A DNA stretch of 32,756 bases from Candidatus Omnitrophota bacterium (GTDB lineage: Bacteria; Omnitrophota; Gorgyraeia; Zapsychrales; JAHFFX01): contig JAHFFY010000021.1 in the NCBI GenBank assembly GCA_023247705.1, forward strand, positions 1 through 32,756, in the 5' to 3' direction. Position 1 is the first letter of the stretch. Each line of letters opens with the position of its first letter. This document shows positions 1 through 7,586 of the stretch, in pieces. The notes beneath the pieces are model-generated. The model was not told where the DNA came from. It saw only the letters and a list, made by a program, of their open reading frames with translations, and did not search any database. A program made the position numbers and the translations under genes.

Positions 1-620
1 GTGCCAACGATATTGCGGACCATCTTATAAAGGATCCCATACGCTGCGATATCGATATAAACAAAATCGCCCCGTTTTTTGATGGTAAGCTTTTTGATCG
101 TTCTCACAGAGTTCTTTTTTTTGGGCTTCAAAGCCGGGTCAAAACTTTGGAAAGAACGAAAATCCTTTTTGCCAATCAGCGATTTTGCTTCCTGGCGTAT
201 CACCGCAAGGTTTAGGCGATAAGGATAAACGAACGAAACAAAACGCGACAAAGGCAGACGATGATCACTGTTTAAAACGGTGTACCGGTAAATTTTACTT
301 TTGACACTATATTGCGCGTGAAAATCTTCGGTAACATCTTCGACCTTGACCACCGACACATCTTCCGGAAGATAAGTATTGATGGCTTTTAGAATACGGA
401 TCGGTTGAAGCGAAGAATCCGCTTTAAAATGCGCGACCTGACCTTTGGCATGCACCCCGCTGTCTGTTCTCCCCGAACCGATCAAACGCGTTTGTGTCTT
501 AAAAATCCGATGGAGAACCTTCTCAATTTCCCCCTGGACAGTCCGCTGATCGTGGCCTTGAATCTGCCAACCATTGAAATTCGTCCCGTCATATTCAATG
601 GTCAATTTTATGTTTCGCAT
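1..620 (-). CDS. truA: tRNA pseudouridine synthase A, partial (3' end beyond window)
   Basis: The minus strand is open from the ATG at 620 to the left edge, giving about 206 residues of TruA; the C-terminus lies outside the window. TruA isomerises uridines 38-40 in the anticodon stem-loop of several tRNAs in the cytoplasm. The N-terminus shows the family pattern IEYDGTNFNGWQ, and the catalytic aspartate sits in SGRTDSGVHA at about residue 53. Further on, KIYRYTV and FRSFQSFD are typical TruA segments, and the visible part ends in YKMVRNIVGT, close to the conserved C-terminal core. The gene starts 30 nt downstream of the asd stop on the same strand, so it is probably the last visible gene of a leuB-asd-truA operon. 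The ribosome binding site is weak, which fits translation following asd. The call is secure; only the length is unknown. Confidence 0.95.
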   Translation of the reverse strand, partial: MRNIKLTIEYDGTNFNGWQIQGHDQRTVQGEIEKVLHRIFKTQTRLIGSGRTDSGVHAKGQVAHFKADSSLQPIRILKAINTYLPEDVSVVKVEDVTEDFHAQYSVKSKIYRYTVLNSDHRLPLSRFVSFVYPYRLNLAVIRQEAKSLIGKKDFRSFQSFDPALKPKKKNSVRTIKKLTIKKRGDFVYIDIAAYGILYKMVRNIVG

Positions 621-650
621 GAGGGCAAAAAAAATTTCACTTTAATCCAA

Positions 651-1667
651 TTAAGATGTTTTATTAAATTTAATCAACGCCTCGGCAATCTGGACCGCGT
701 TTGAGGCGGCACCCTTACGCAGGTTGTCCGCGACGATCCACAGCCACAATCCGGTCTTGACCATCGGGTCCTTGCGGATCCGGCCGACAAAGACCTCGTC
801 TTTTCCGGCACAATCATTGGGCATCGGATAGACCTTGTTTTGCGGATCATCCATGAGAATGATGCCGGGAGATTTTTTAAGCAGGCTTTTGACCGCAGAC
901 GGAGAAATCGGATCTCTGGTTTCGATATAAACCGCTTCCGAGTGGCCAATTTTTACCGGGACCCTGACGGTCGTGGCCGAAATTTTAATTTTTTTATCAT
1001 GTAAAATCTTCTGCGTCTCATTGACCAGCTTCATTTCCTCTGAAGTATAATCATGATCGGTAAAACTACCGATGTGAGGAAAGATATTGAACGCAACACT
1101 CTGGTCCATATGCAGCGGGACTTTTTCTTGAGAACGGTTGGCCCACGCTCTAAATTCATTTTCCGCCTGAACAATCCCGCCCCGCCCACTTCCCGAAACA
1201 GCTTGATAGGTTGAAATAATTATTCGCTTTAATCCCACTTTCTTGTGGATTGGAGCGAGGGCCACAACCATTTGGATCGTGGAACAATTCGGATTTGCGA
1301 TGATCCCTTTATGTTTTTTAACGTCAGGGGCATTCGCTTCTGGAACGACCAGCGGGACATCAGGCTGCATACGAAAATCAGCGCCGTTGTCGATCACCAC
1401 CGCTCCCGCGGCAATCGCGGCGGAAGAATAAGTGACCGCGGCCCCTTTGTCCCCTTCCGTTCCGGCAAACAGCGCGATATCAATTCCCTGAAACGAATCT
1501 TTCGTCAATTCCTCGACTTGATAATCCCGTCCATCGACTTGAACCGTTCGTTTGCTGCGTGCGAACACTTTCAATTGATTAACCGGAAAATTACGCTGCT
1601 GCAAGACCCGTAGCATTTCTTCTCCGACAGCCCCGACTCCAACCACCGCTATATTATATTTTCGCAT
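651..1667 (-). CDS. asd: Aspartate-semialdehyde dehydrogenase
   Basis: This 338-residue protein makes aspartate-4-semialdehyde from aspartyl phosphate with NADPH, the branch point to lysine/diaminopimelate, threonine and methionine. It begins with a Rossmann nucleotide-binding motif (VVGVGAVGEEMLRVL) and has the active-site cysteine in IANPNCSTIQ at about residue 128; the histidine in KIGHSEAVYIET fits the second catalytic residue. Length is normal for the family. The ATG at 1667 is preceded by a clear AGGAGA ribosome binding site. It lies 48 nt after leuB and 30 nt before truA, all on the minus strand, an arrangement found in several other bacterial groups. Its product feeds the MetX/MetH branch encoded at the other end of the window. 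No defects are seen. Confidence 0.96.
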   Translation of the reverse strand: MRKYNIAVVGVGAVGEEMLRVLQQRNFPVNQLKVFARSKRTVQVDGRDYQVEELTKDSFQGIDIALFAGTEGDKGAAVTYSSAAIAAGAVVIDNGADFRMQPDVPLVVPEANAPDVKKHKGIIANPNCSTIQMVVALAPIHKKVGLKRIIISTYQAVSGSGRGGIVQAENEFRAWANRSQEKVPLHMDQSVAFNIFPHIGSFTDHDYTSEEMKLVNETQKILHDKKIKISATTVRVPVKIGHSEAVYIETRDPISPSAVKSLLKKSPGIILMDDPQNKVYPMPNDCAGKDEVFVGRIRKDPMVKTGLWLWIVADNLRKGAASNAVQIAEALIKFNKTS

Positions 1668-1715
1668 TAGATCTCCTGGGAGTTATAACGTCTTGTAAAA
1701 AGACTTAACACATTT

Positions 1716-2771
1716 CTATAAAAACTTGACCACCAAATCTCCTACTTCCGTTGTTGAATACCCCATCTGACCCGCGGCCAAATCTTTGATCTTAGTTAAA
1801 ACCACTTTTTTGACAGATTCTTCAATCCATGTCGCCGCCTGATGTTCTCTAAGTTGATCCAGCAGCATCGCCCCAGCGCAAATCGCCGCCAGCGGATTAA
1901 TGACATTTTTTCCGGTATACTTCGGGGCAGATCCTCCAATGGGCTCAAACATCGAAACACCTTTAGGATTGATGTTTCCTCCCGCGGCGATCCCCATACC
2001 GCCCTGGATCATCGCGCCCAGATCCGTGATAATATCGCCGAACATGTTGTCGGTCACGATCACATCGAACCATTCGGGATTTTTCACAAACCACATTGTG
2101 GTCGCATCGACATGCGCATATTCTGTTTTGACCTCAGGATATTCCTTGGCGACCGCATAAAATGTTCTTTCCCACAAATCGAACGCAAAGGTTAATACGT
2201 TGGTCTTGCCGCAAAGGGTCAACTGCTTACGCTTCCGGTTCTTTTTTGTATATTCAAAGGCATACCGCACGCAACGTTCCACTCCTTGACGGGTATTATA
2301 GGAAACCTGGGTGGCGACTTCACGCAAACTGTCTTTATCCTTAAATTCTCCAATCCCTTTATACAACCCTTCGGAATTCTCCCGGACAACCACAAAATCA
2401 ATCTGTTCCGGTGTTTTATTTTTCAACGGGCAAAACCGTTCATCATATAATTTGACCGGACGAAGATTGATATACTGATCCAAATCAAAACGCAGTTTTA
2501 AAAGAATTCCTTTTTCCAGAATCCCCGGTTTGACATCCGGATGACCGATCGCCCCGAGAAAAATAGCGTCGAATTTTTTCAGATCACTGATCGCCGAAGG
2601 AGGCAACACTTCTTTGGTTCGCAAATATCGTGCGCCGCCAAAATCAAAGGAAACCGTTTCATATTTAAAGCCGGATTTCTGCGCCGCTGCCTCAAGAACC
2701 TTAAGACCTTCTCGAATGACTTCTGGTCCGGTCCCGTCACCCGGGATTACCGCAATTTTATAACTTTTCAT
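1716..2771 (-). CDS. leuB: 3-isopropylmalate dehydrogenase (beta-decarboxylating dehydrogenase family)
   Basis: This 351-residue protein belongs to the isocitrate/isopropylmalate dehydrogenase family. It starts [14 protein letters not shown], has the substrate-binding stretch [17 protein letters not shown], the [10 protein letters not shown] loop, and the metal-binding VDATTMWFV and VTDNMFGDI motifs, followed by the NAD-binding [14 protein letters not shown]. LeuB oxidatively decarboxylates 3-isopropylmalate in leucine synthesis. Its position directly upstream of asd and truA supports LeuB, but leuA and leuCD are not in the window, and the DQYINLRP pattern is also seen in related D-malate, tartrate and homoisocitrate dehydrogenases. 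The family is certain; the exact substrate is less so. An AGGTGAGG-type ribosome binding site precedes the ATG. It is separated from fabF by 91 nt and probably has its own promoter, although I could not fix one. Confidence 0.85.
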   Translation of the reverse strand: MKSYKIAVIPGDGTGPEVIREGLKVLEAAAQKSGFKYETVSFDFGGARYLRTKEVLPPSAISDLKKFDAIFLGAIGHPDVKPGILEKGILLKLRFDLDQYINLRPVKLYDERFCPLKNKTPEQIDFVVVRENSEGLYKGIGEFKDKDSLREVATQVSYNTRQGVERCVRYAFEYTKKNRKRKQLTLCGKTNVLTFAFDLWERTFYAVAKEYPEVKTEYAHVDATTMWFVKNPEWFDVIVTDNMFGDIITDLGAMIQGGMGIAAGGNINPKGVSMFEPIGGSAPKYTGKNVINPLAAICAGAMLLDQLREHQAATWIEESVKKVVLTKIKDLAAGQMGYSTTEVGDLVVKFL

Positions 2772-2862
2772 TTTATTTAAACCTCACCTTGATGTCCCGT
2801 CATGTTAGCACAAAATAGAGTAAACTTGATCAGTCGATGGAAATCAACTCAAAATAGATTTC

Positions 2863-4107
2863 TTATGCTTGGAATTTCTTGACAATTAAAGTCGCGTTAT
2901 GTCCCCCGAACCCCAGAGAGTTGGATAAAGCCGTCGTGACCGTCACTTGCCTTGCTTTATTCGGGACATAATCTAAATCGCACTCTGGATCAGGAGTTTC
3001 ATAATTGATGGTTGGAGGGATAACATTATCCCGTATCGCAAGAACACAGGCGGCAAATTCAACACCTCCGGCAGCACCTAACAGATGTCCGGTCATCGAT
3101 TACGTCGAACTGACCGGGACGTTATGAGCATATTCCTTAAAAACATTTTTAATCGCGAGCGTTTCCACTTTGTCATTTAATTTCGTCGAAGTCCCGTGGG
3201 CATTGATGTACGAAATATCTTTCGGCGTCAAACCCGCATCGCGGATAGCCATTTCCATGGACTTGGAAGCCCCCATCCCCTGACTGTCCGGAGCGGTCAT
3301 ATGATACGCATCAGACGTTCTTCCATAACCAACGATCTCGGCTAAGATGTGCGCCCCGCGGGCCTTGGCGTGGTCCAACGATTCCAAAATCACAACCCCC
3401 GCACCTTCCGCCATGACAAAACCGTCCCGTTTCAGATCAAAAGGGCGGCTCGCCTTTTGCGGCTGGTCGTTGCACTGCGAAAGAGCTTTTAGAGCACAAA
3501 ATCCTCCAACCCCCAAAACCGTGGTCGCGCTTTCCGTTCCTCCTGCGATCATCACGTCTGTTTCTCCATACTGGATCATCCGAAAGGCATCGCCGATCGC
3601 GTTGGACGCGGTCGCGCAAGCGGTCGCCACACAGGTCGTCGGCCCCCTGGCCCCGGTCAATATAGACACATGGCCGGACGCTTCATTAATAATAATGCGC
3701 GGGATGAAAAACGGAGAAATCCTGCTGGGTCCTTTCTCTTTATATTTATCATATTCCCTTTCCATCGTGCGCATACTTCCAATCCCTGATCCGATCAAAA
3801 CACCCATCCGGTCCAGATCGACACGGCTTAAATCTAGTTTGGATTGCGATAACGCTTCTTTGCTGGAAACAACCGCAAATTGAATAAAGCGGGAAAGATG
3901 CCGGGCATCTTTGGTTGTAAAATGATCTAATTCATTATAGTCGAGGACATCCCCATTGATGCGGCAGTCAAATAGACTCGCGTCAAAATGAGTGATGGGA
4001 CGGATCCCACTTTTACCTTCGATCAGTGATTTCCAAAAATTTTCGCTTCCAGAACCAACCGGAGAAATAACGCCTAATCCTGTGACAACAACTCGTCTTT
4101 TTTCCAT
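2863..4107 (-). pseudogene. fabF: 3-oxoacyl-ACP synthase II, interrupted by an in-frame TAA at the catalytic lysine
   Basis: The reading frame is a complete FabF (KAS II, chain-elongating condensing enzyme of type II fatty acid synthesis) of about 414 codons, except that codon 336 is TAA (3100-3102 on the plus strand). The first part contains VVVTGLGVISPVG, the active-site cysteine in TCVATACATASNA (about Cys164) and the histidine in INAHGTSTKLND (about His304). After the stop the frame continues [12 protein letters not shown] with the second catalytic histidine, then the usual C-terminus [11 protein letters not shown]. In intact FabF the interrupted position is the invariant lysine of SSTKSMTGH, so AAA has become TAA. 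The ATG at 4107 is preferred over an ATG at 4122 that abuts a hairpin. The gene follows fabG and acpP. It could be a real nonsense mutation, a sequencing or assembly error, or stop readthrough; the otherwise perfect frame means any decay is very recent. Confidence 0.9.
3100..3102 (-). other. In-frame TAA replacing the catalytic Lys codon of fabF
   Basis: On the minus strand the codons read GTC AGT TCG ACG TAA TCG ATG ACC GGA CAT, that is V-S-S-T-stop-S-M-T-G-H. All FabF proteins I know of have lysine (AAA/AAG) here. One A-to-T change restores it. No ribosome binding site precedes the following ATG at 3096, so reinitiation there looks unlikely. Confidence 0.93.
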
Positions 4108-4122
4108 GGCTTTAAAATGCAT

Positions 4123-4145
4123 TGCCCCGGATTTAAACCGGGGCA
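4123..4145 (-). promoter_or_regulatory. Perfect hairpin between acpP and fabF
   Basis: TGCCCCGG and CCGGGGCA form a perfect 8-bp stem around a 7-nt loop, 47 nt after the acpP stop and 15 nt before the fabF start at 4107. It lacks a proper U-tract, so it is not a classic terminator. It may act as a processing, mRNA-stability or attenuation element that lets acpP be expressed more strongly than fabF; that role is inference. Confidence 0.55.
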
Positions 4146-4192
4146 GCTAAAACTCAAACTAAATTATTTTAAATTCATTATAATTACAATTG

Positions 4193-4432
4193 TTAACGAC
4201 TGGCAGTCTTTGTTTCGATGTACTTAATGGCATCTGCCACCGTCGTCATTTTTTCTGCATCTTCGTCTGGAATTTCCACATTAAATTCTTCTTCAAGGGC
4301 CATGATAAGTTCAACAGTATCAAGAGAGTCTGCTCCTAAATCATCAATGAATGATGCTTGAGGGGTCACTTCCTCTGGCTTCACACCTAATTGTTCTGCA
4401 ATGATGGACTTGATTTTTTCTTCTACTGCCAT
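4193..4432 (-). CDS. acpP: Acyl carrier protein
   Basis: This 79-residue acidic protein carries growing acyl chains on a 4'-phosphopantetheine arm during fatty acid synthesis. The attachment serine lies in [11 protein letters not shown] at about residue 36, within the highly conserved DSL motif, and the helix-II sequence [22 protein letters not shown] is textbook ACP. The ATG is preceded by a strong AAGGAGG ribosome binding site, as expected for one of the most abundant cell proteins. It sits between fabG (29 nt upstream) and fabF (downstream past a hairpin), the common fabG-acpP-fabF order; fabD and fabH are not in this window. Confidence 0.97.
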   Translation of the reverse strand: MAVEEKIKSIIAEQLGVKPEEVTPQASFIDDLGADSLDTVELIMALEEEFNVEIPDEDAEKMTTVADAIKYIETKTASR

Positions 4433-4461
4433 TTGAATAGCCTCCTTTTTACCTACTTACG

Positions 4462-5208
4462 TTATATGGCCATACCGCCATCAACAATAATCGTTTGACC
4501 GGTGATATAATCTGCCTCTTTTGAAGCTAGAAATAAACACACACCAGCCACATCACTCGGGGAACCAAATCGTTTTAAGGGGATGTGATTTAAAATTTCA
4601 TCGCGGGTTTTATCATTTAATTGGGCTGTCATATCTGTTTGGATATAGCCTGGGGCAACAACATTGACCGTGATTCCTCTTGAGGCAATTTCACGGGCGA
4701 TCGACTTGGAGAAACCAATAATTCCTGCTTTGCTTGCCGCATAGTTGGCTTGGCCAACATTACCTGTTAGTCCAATGATCGAAGAGATGCTAACAATCTT
4801 GCCTTTTTTAGCCTTGAGCATTGATCGCAAGATAACTTTGGTGCAATTAAAAACGCCCCCTAGATTGATATTCAGGACTTCATCCCAGTCGGCTTCATCC
4901 ATTCTAAGAAGCAAATTATCTTTCGTAATGCCTGCATTGTTAATTAATATATCAATGCACTTATATTTGTCAAGAATTTTATTGACCATTTCTTCCACAT
5001 TTTTCAGATTTGTCACATCGCAGGCAAAATGGTCTGCCTTTAAACCCTTCTGGACGAACTCCTTTTTGGTTTCCGCGGCCATTTGCTCATTCCGTCCGGA
5101 AATAATCACCGTTGCTCCTGCTTGGGCAAAAGCGATGGCGATCTCTTTCCCGATCCCGCGGGTCGATCCGGTCACCACAACGACTTGATCCTTCAGTTGC
5201 ATCGACAA
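4462..5208 (-). CDS. fabG: 3-oxoacyl-ACP reductase
   Basis: This 248-residue short-chain dehydrogenase carries out the NADPH-dependent reduction of 3-oxoacyl-ACP in fatty acid elongation. It shows the cofactor motif VTGSTRGIG near the N-terminus, the NNAG motif in DILINNAGITKDNLLLRM, and the catalytic Ser-Tyr-Lys triad in SISSIIGLTG and NYAASKAG, plus the usual C-terminus YITGQTIIVDGGMAI. The start given is a TTG at 5208, 6 nt after a GGAGGA ribosome binding site; an ATG at 5202 is 12 nt from the same site and remains possible, changing only two residues. It is the first gene of the fabG-acpP-fabF operon and has a recognisable promoter upstream. Confidence 0.96.
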   Translation of the reverse strand: MSMQLKDQVVVVTGSTRGIGKEIAIAFAQAGATVIISGRNEQMAAETKKEFVQKGLKADHFACDVTNLKNVEEMVNKILDKYKCIDILINNAGITKDNLLLRMDEADWDEVLNINLGGVFNCTKVILRSMLKAKKGKIVSISSIIGLTGNVGQANYAASKAGIIGFSKSIAREIASRGITVNVVAPGYIQTDMTAQLNDKTRDEILNHIPLKRFGSPSDVAGVCLFLASKEADYITGQTIIVDGGMAI

Positions 5209-5238
5209 TTTTTATCCTCCAGGGTCAAAAACAAAGTT

Positions 5239-5266
5239 ATGATAACAGTACAAATGGGATTTGCAA
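5239..5266 (-). promoter_or_regulatory. Probable sigma-70 promoter of fabG-acpP-fabF
   Basis: On the minus strand TTGCAA and TATCAT are separated by 16 bp, and the -10 box is preceded by TGT, giving an extended -10. It lies about 30 bp before the fabG start, in the 103-bp gap after folK. Visual prediction only. Confidence 0.5.
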
Positions 5267-5311
5267 CTAAAATTTGAATAAACTATACCATTTTCGAAGT
5301 CATTTCAGGAT

Positions 5312-5695
5312 TTAATACTTAACTTGCGGACACAACTCCAAAACGGCCATCCTCACAAAATCCATCTCGTAAAAATCCCGGTCCACCACCTCGTTGTTCC
5401 AGACAATCAGATCCAAGTCAATAGTCCGGGGCGCATATTTAAAAGCGTCGTTCGATCGGCCGAGGCTTTGTTCCAGTTCCTTTAATCGGGCTTTCAAGCT
5501 CTCAAGTTCTAAATCTGTCTGAATCCATAAAGCCCCGTTGATAAAATCCGGCTGAACCGTTGGACCAATCGCTTTCGTGGAGACATAGTGAGATTCTTTT
5601 AAAAGTTTAAACTCGTTTGTGAGGACTTGTCGTGCCTTTATGATGTTTTCCTGGGGATAGATATTGGATCCCAAAGCAATAATGGCCGTGTTCAT
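5312..5695 (-). CDS. folK: HPPK (2-amino-4-hydroxy-6-hydroxymethyldihydropteridine diphosphokinase)
   Basis: FolK transfers pyrophosphate from ATP to 6-hydroxymethyl-7,8-dihydropterin in folate synthesis. The protein starts MNTAIIALGSNIYPQEN, the typical pterin-binding N-terminus, and carries the signature APRTIDLDLIVWNN that binds Mg-ATP. At 127 residues it is shorter than the usual 150-170: the region after the signature is compressed and the usual HPR-type loop is not recognisable, although the end, AVLELCPQVKY, keeps the common hydrophobic finish. The start overlaps the folB stop by four bases (ATGA), indicating translational coupling. It is the last gene of the folE-folM-folB-folK block. 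Confidence 0.92.
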   Translation of the reverse strand: MNTAIIALGSNIYPQENIIKARQVLTNEFKLLKESHYVSTKAIGPTVQPDFINGALWIQTDLELESLKARLKELEQSLGRSNDAFKYAPRTIDLDLIVWNNEVVDRDFYEMDFVRMAVLELCPQVKY

Positions 5696-6045
5696 TTTCT
5701 TTTGGAGGTCAATTCGACTGAAACCGAGCGGGCAAATCGTAACGCGTGAGGTTTATCAATACGAACAGTGGCCTGTTTGATTTTCCTGTCTTCCATGACC
5801 AGCTTAAGAACAAAATCGGTCAACTTCTCTAATAAAAAGAACCGGGAGGATTCAACTTCCTTGATAATCTTCTTGGTCAGGACCCGATAATCGACCGTAT
5901 CTTCTAAGCTATCGTTGGCAATTGGTTTTATGGCCGCATATTCTAAGGTCACATTAATAAGAATTTCCTGTTTGGTTTTTCTTTCCCAATCATGTGTACC
6001 GATGATCGTTCTCAACGATAAATCCGTGATACTTATTTTGGCCAT
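5692..6045 (-). CDS. folB: Dihydroneopterin aldolase
   Basis: This 117-residue protein matches the FolB/FolX fold: a short N-terminus leading to IIGTHDWERKTKQEILINV, which aligns with the E. coli FolB stretch GVYDWEQ, and a conserved C-terminal segment RIDKPHALRFARSVSVEL carrying the conserved lysine. FolB cleaves 7,8-dihydroneopterin to 6-hydroxymethyl-dihydropterin and glycolaldehyde. The closely related FolX epimerase cannot be excluded from sequence alone, but the position directly before folK and after folE supports the aldolase. It overlaps folK by four bases and follows the pteridine reductase gene after 22 nt. Confidence 0.9.
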   Translation of the reverse strand: MAKISITDLSLRTIIGTHDWERKTKQEILINVTLEYAAIKPIANDSLEDTVDYRVLTKKIIKEVESSRFFLLEKLTDFVLKLVMEDRKIKQATVRIDKPHALRFARSVSVELTSKRK

Positions 6046-6067
6046 AAGATAAACCTCGTGTAGATTT

Positions 6068-6799
6068 TTAAGGGACTAAGTGCTCTCCGCCATCATTAAA
6101 GATAATTTGACCGGTTAAAAAATCATGATCAAGCAAAAATTTCACCGACTGGGTAATATAATGAACATCTCCTTTGCGCTGCAAGGGAATCCTCTTGGCC
6201 CTTTGATCCAGATAAGCGGTTGGTTTTCCGGCCGGAGGAAGAATCAATCCAGGGGCAATGCCATTCACCCTAATATGAGGAGCAAATTCAATCGCGGCCA
6301 GTTTCGTCATATCGGCCAGAGATTTTTTCGTCAATAAGTACGCGATATGCGTGGTTTGATTTTTCACGATATCGGTATCCAGCAGATTAATAATCTGGCC
6401 TCGCTTACAAAATTTTCTGAATTCGCTGGATAAAATAAAAGGCGCCTTTAGATTAATGGCAAAATGATCGTTAAAAAGATCTAAATCCCTAATTTTAAAT
6501 TTGGATTTCTCAAAAATCGATGCGCTGTTGATCAGCAAATTCAAATCGGGAAATTTTGCGTGGACCCTTTGAACCAGAAGAGCGGTGTCTTCCTGGGAAC
6601 CTAAATCGCATTGAAACAATTCGCAAGCCACTCCCTTCTTGCGGATGTCCTTGACCACGGCCTGCGCATCTTTTTCGGAATGGTTATAATGCGCCGCGAT
6701 TTGATAACCTTCCGCGGCTAAAAATGAGGCAATGGCCTTTCCGATCCGCTTGGCCGCGCCGGTCACCAAGGCTGTTCCCTTAAAATTTTTTTTTACCAT
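6068..6799 (-). CDS. folM: FolM/PTR1-type dihydropteridine/dihydrofolate reductase (SDR family)
   Basis: This 243-residue short-chain dehydrogenase differs from ordinary FabG-like enzymes in ways that mark pteridine reductases. The nucleotide motif is VTGAAKRIG, with arginine in place of the middle glycine as in PTR1. The usual catalytic serine is an aspartate (Asp141 in NLLDTDIVKN), 13 residues before Tyr154 and 17 before Lys158 of YLLTK, the same Asp-Tyr-Lys spacing as PTR1. The stretch HIAYLLTKKSLADMTKLAA and VNGIAPGLILPP resemble E. coli FolM. FolM reduces dihydromonapterin and also dihydrofolate with NADPH. It lies between folE and folB, so a role in pterin or folate reduction is well supported; whether it replaces FolA in this organism is inference, as no folA is in the window. 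Confidence 0.82.
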   Translation of the reverse strand: MVKKNFKGTALVTGAAKRIGKAIASFLAAEGYQIAAHYNHSEKDAQAVVKDIRKKGVACELFQCDLGSQEDTALLVQRVHAKFPDLNLLINSASIFEKSKFKIRDLDLFNDHFAINLKAPFILSSEFRKFCKRGQIINLLDTDIVKNQTTHIAYLLTKKSLADMTKLAAIEFAPHIRVNGIAPGLILPPAGKPTAYLDQRAKRIPLQRKGDVHYITQSVKFLLDHDFLTGQIIFNDGGEHLVP

Positions 6800-6822
6800 A
6801 AAATTTTCTCTGAATTTAAAAA

Positions 6823-7365
6823 TTAACTGTAAATCAAACTAAGAAATTCTGAACGCGTCGATATCTCTTTACGAAAACTGCCCAGCATACAGGAGGTTTT
6901 CATAATGGAATTTTGTTTTTCCACCCCGCGCATCATCATACACAAATGTTTGGCTTCGATAACCACACCGACGCCTTTAGCACCAACAACCTGAATGATC
7001 GTTTCGGCAATCTGTTTGGTCAGATTTTCCTGAACCTGTAGACGCCGCGCAAACACATCGACAATCCGGGCCACTTTGGATAATCCCAATATCTTTCCGT
7101 TAGGAATATATCCCACATGACATTTTCCGAAGAACGGCAAGAGATGATGTTCGCACAGGGAATAAAGTTCAATATCCTTCACAATGATCATCTCATCATT
7201 ATCAGATTCAAAAACTGCATTATTAATGACCGTCTTAATGTCTTTCGTATACCCATGGGTCAGGTATTCTAATGCCTTGGCCGCCCGTTTAGGCGTCGCT
7301 CTTAAACCTTCTCGGTTGGTGTCTTCTCCGATTTCATCTAAAATTTTTTTAAATAATTTCTCCAT
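6823..7365 (-). CDS. folE: GTP cyclohydrolase I
   Basis: This 180-residue protein converts GTP to 7,8-dihydroneopterin triphosphate, the first step of tetrahydrofolate synthesis. It shows the family signature [29 protein letters not shown] with the zinc cysteine and catalytic histidine, [15 protein letters not shown], and the second zinc cysteine in [15 protein letters not shown]. Length is normal for the FolE1 family. A GAGGA sequence precedes the ATG. It is the first gene of a minus-strand folate block (folE, folM, folB, folK), with 23 nt to the next gene, and is divergent from the PHP gene at 7587 across a 221-bp gap. Confidence 0.97.
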   Translation of the reverse strand: MEKLFKKILDEIGEDTNREGLRATPKRAAKALEYLTHGYTKDIKTVINNAVFESDNDEMIIVKDIELYSLCEHHLLPFFGKCHVGYIPNGKILGLSKVARIVDVFARRLQVQENLTKQIAETIIQVVGAKGVGVVIEAKHLCMMMRGVEKQNSIMKTSCMLGSFRKEISTRSEFLSLIYS

Positions 7366-7444
7366 ATCTTATCATCCTCACCACAATCTTCAGGTTAAAC
7401 AACAATAGTAACAACGCAACCGATTCGACCAGTAATCATTTCAA

Positions 7445-7479
7445 CTACGCTCAAGGATAGGCCCATTTGAGCGCAGTAG
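7445..7479. repeat. Imperfect inverted repeat in the folE/hisK divergent gap
   Basis: CTACGCTCAA is mirrored by TTGAGCGCAGTAG around a 12-nt spacer; the arms match apart from a 3-nt insertion in the right arm. It could form a hairpin in either direction or be an operator; function unknown. Confidence 0.5.
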
Positions 7480-7498
7480 AATAACACATCGCTCTTAA

Positions 7499-7518
7499 AT
7501 CTGTCAAACGACAGATTG
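7499..7518. promoter_or_regulatory. Perfect 8-bp inverted repeat, candidate operator
   Basis: AATCTGTC and GACAGATT flank AAAC, a perfect dyad 32 bp upstream of the hisK -10 box and within the folE/hisK divergent gap. This is the spacing and symmetry expected for a dimeric regulator site. There is no U-tract, so a terminator is unlikely. Confidence 0.5.
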
Positions 7519-7547
7519 GTAAAATTTATTAAAAATATTTCGAGCCA

Positions 7548-7556
7548 TGTTATAAT
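7548..7556 (+). promoter_or_regulatory. Extended -10 promoter element of the hisK-VOC genes
   Basis: TGTTATAAT is a perfect extended -10 sequence about 30 bp before the ATG at 7587. No convincing -35 box is seen, as is usual for this promoter class. The identical nonamer precedes ispH. Confidence 0.6.
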
Positions 7557-7586
7557 ACGGCTTCGTAAATTCAATTAAGGAAACCC

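Noticed and set aside
3094-3096. Separate small gene starting at the ATG after the fabF stop
   Set aside because: There is no ribosome binding site, and the frame is simply the C-terminus of FabF.
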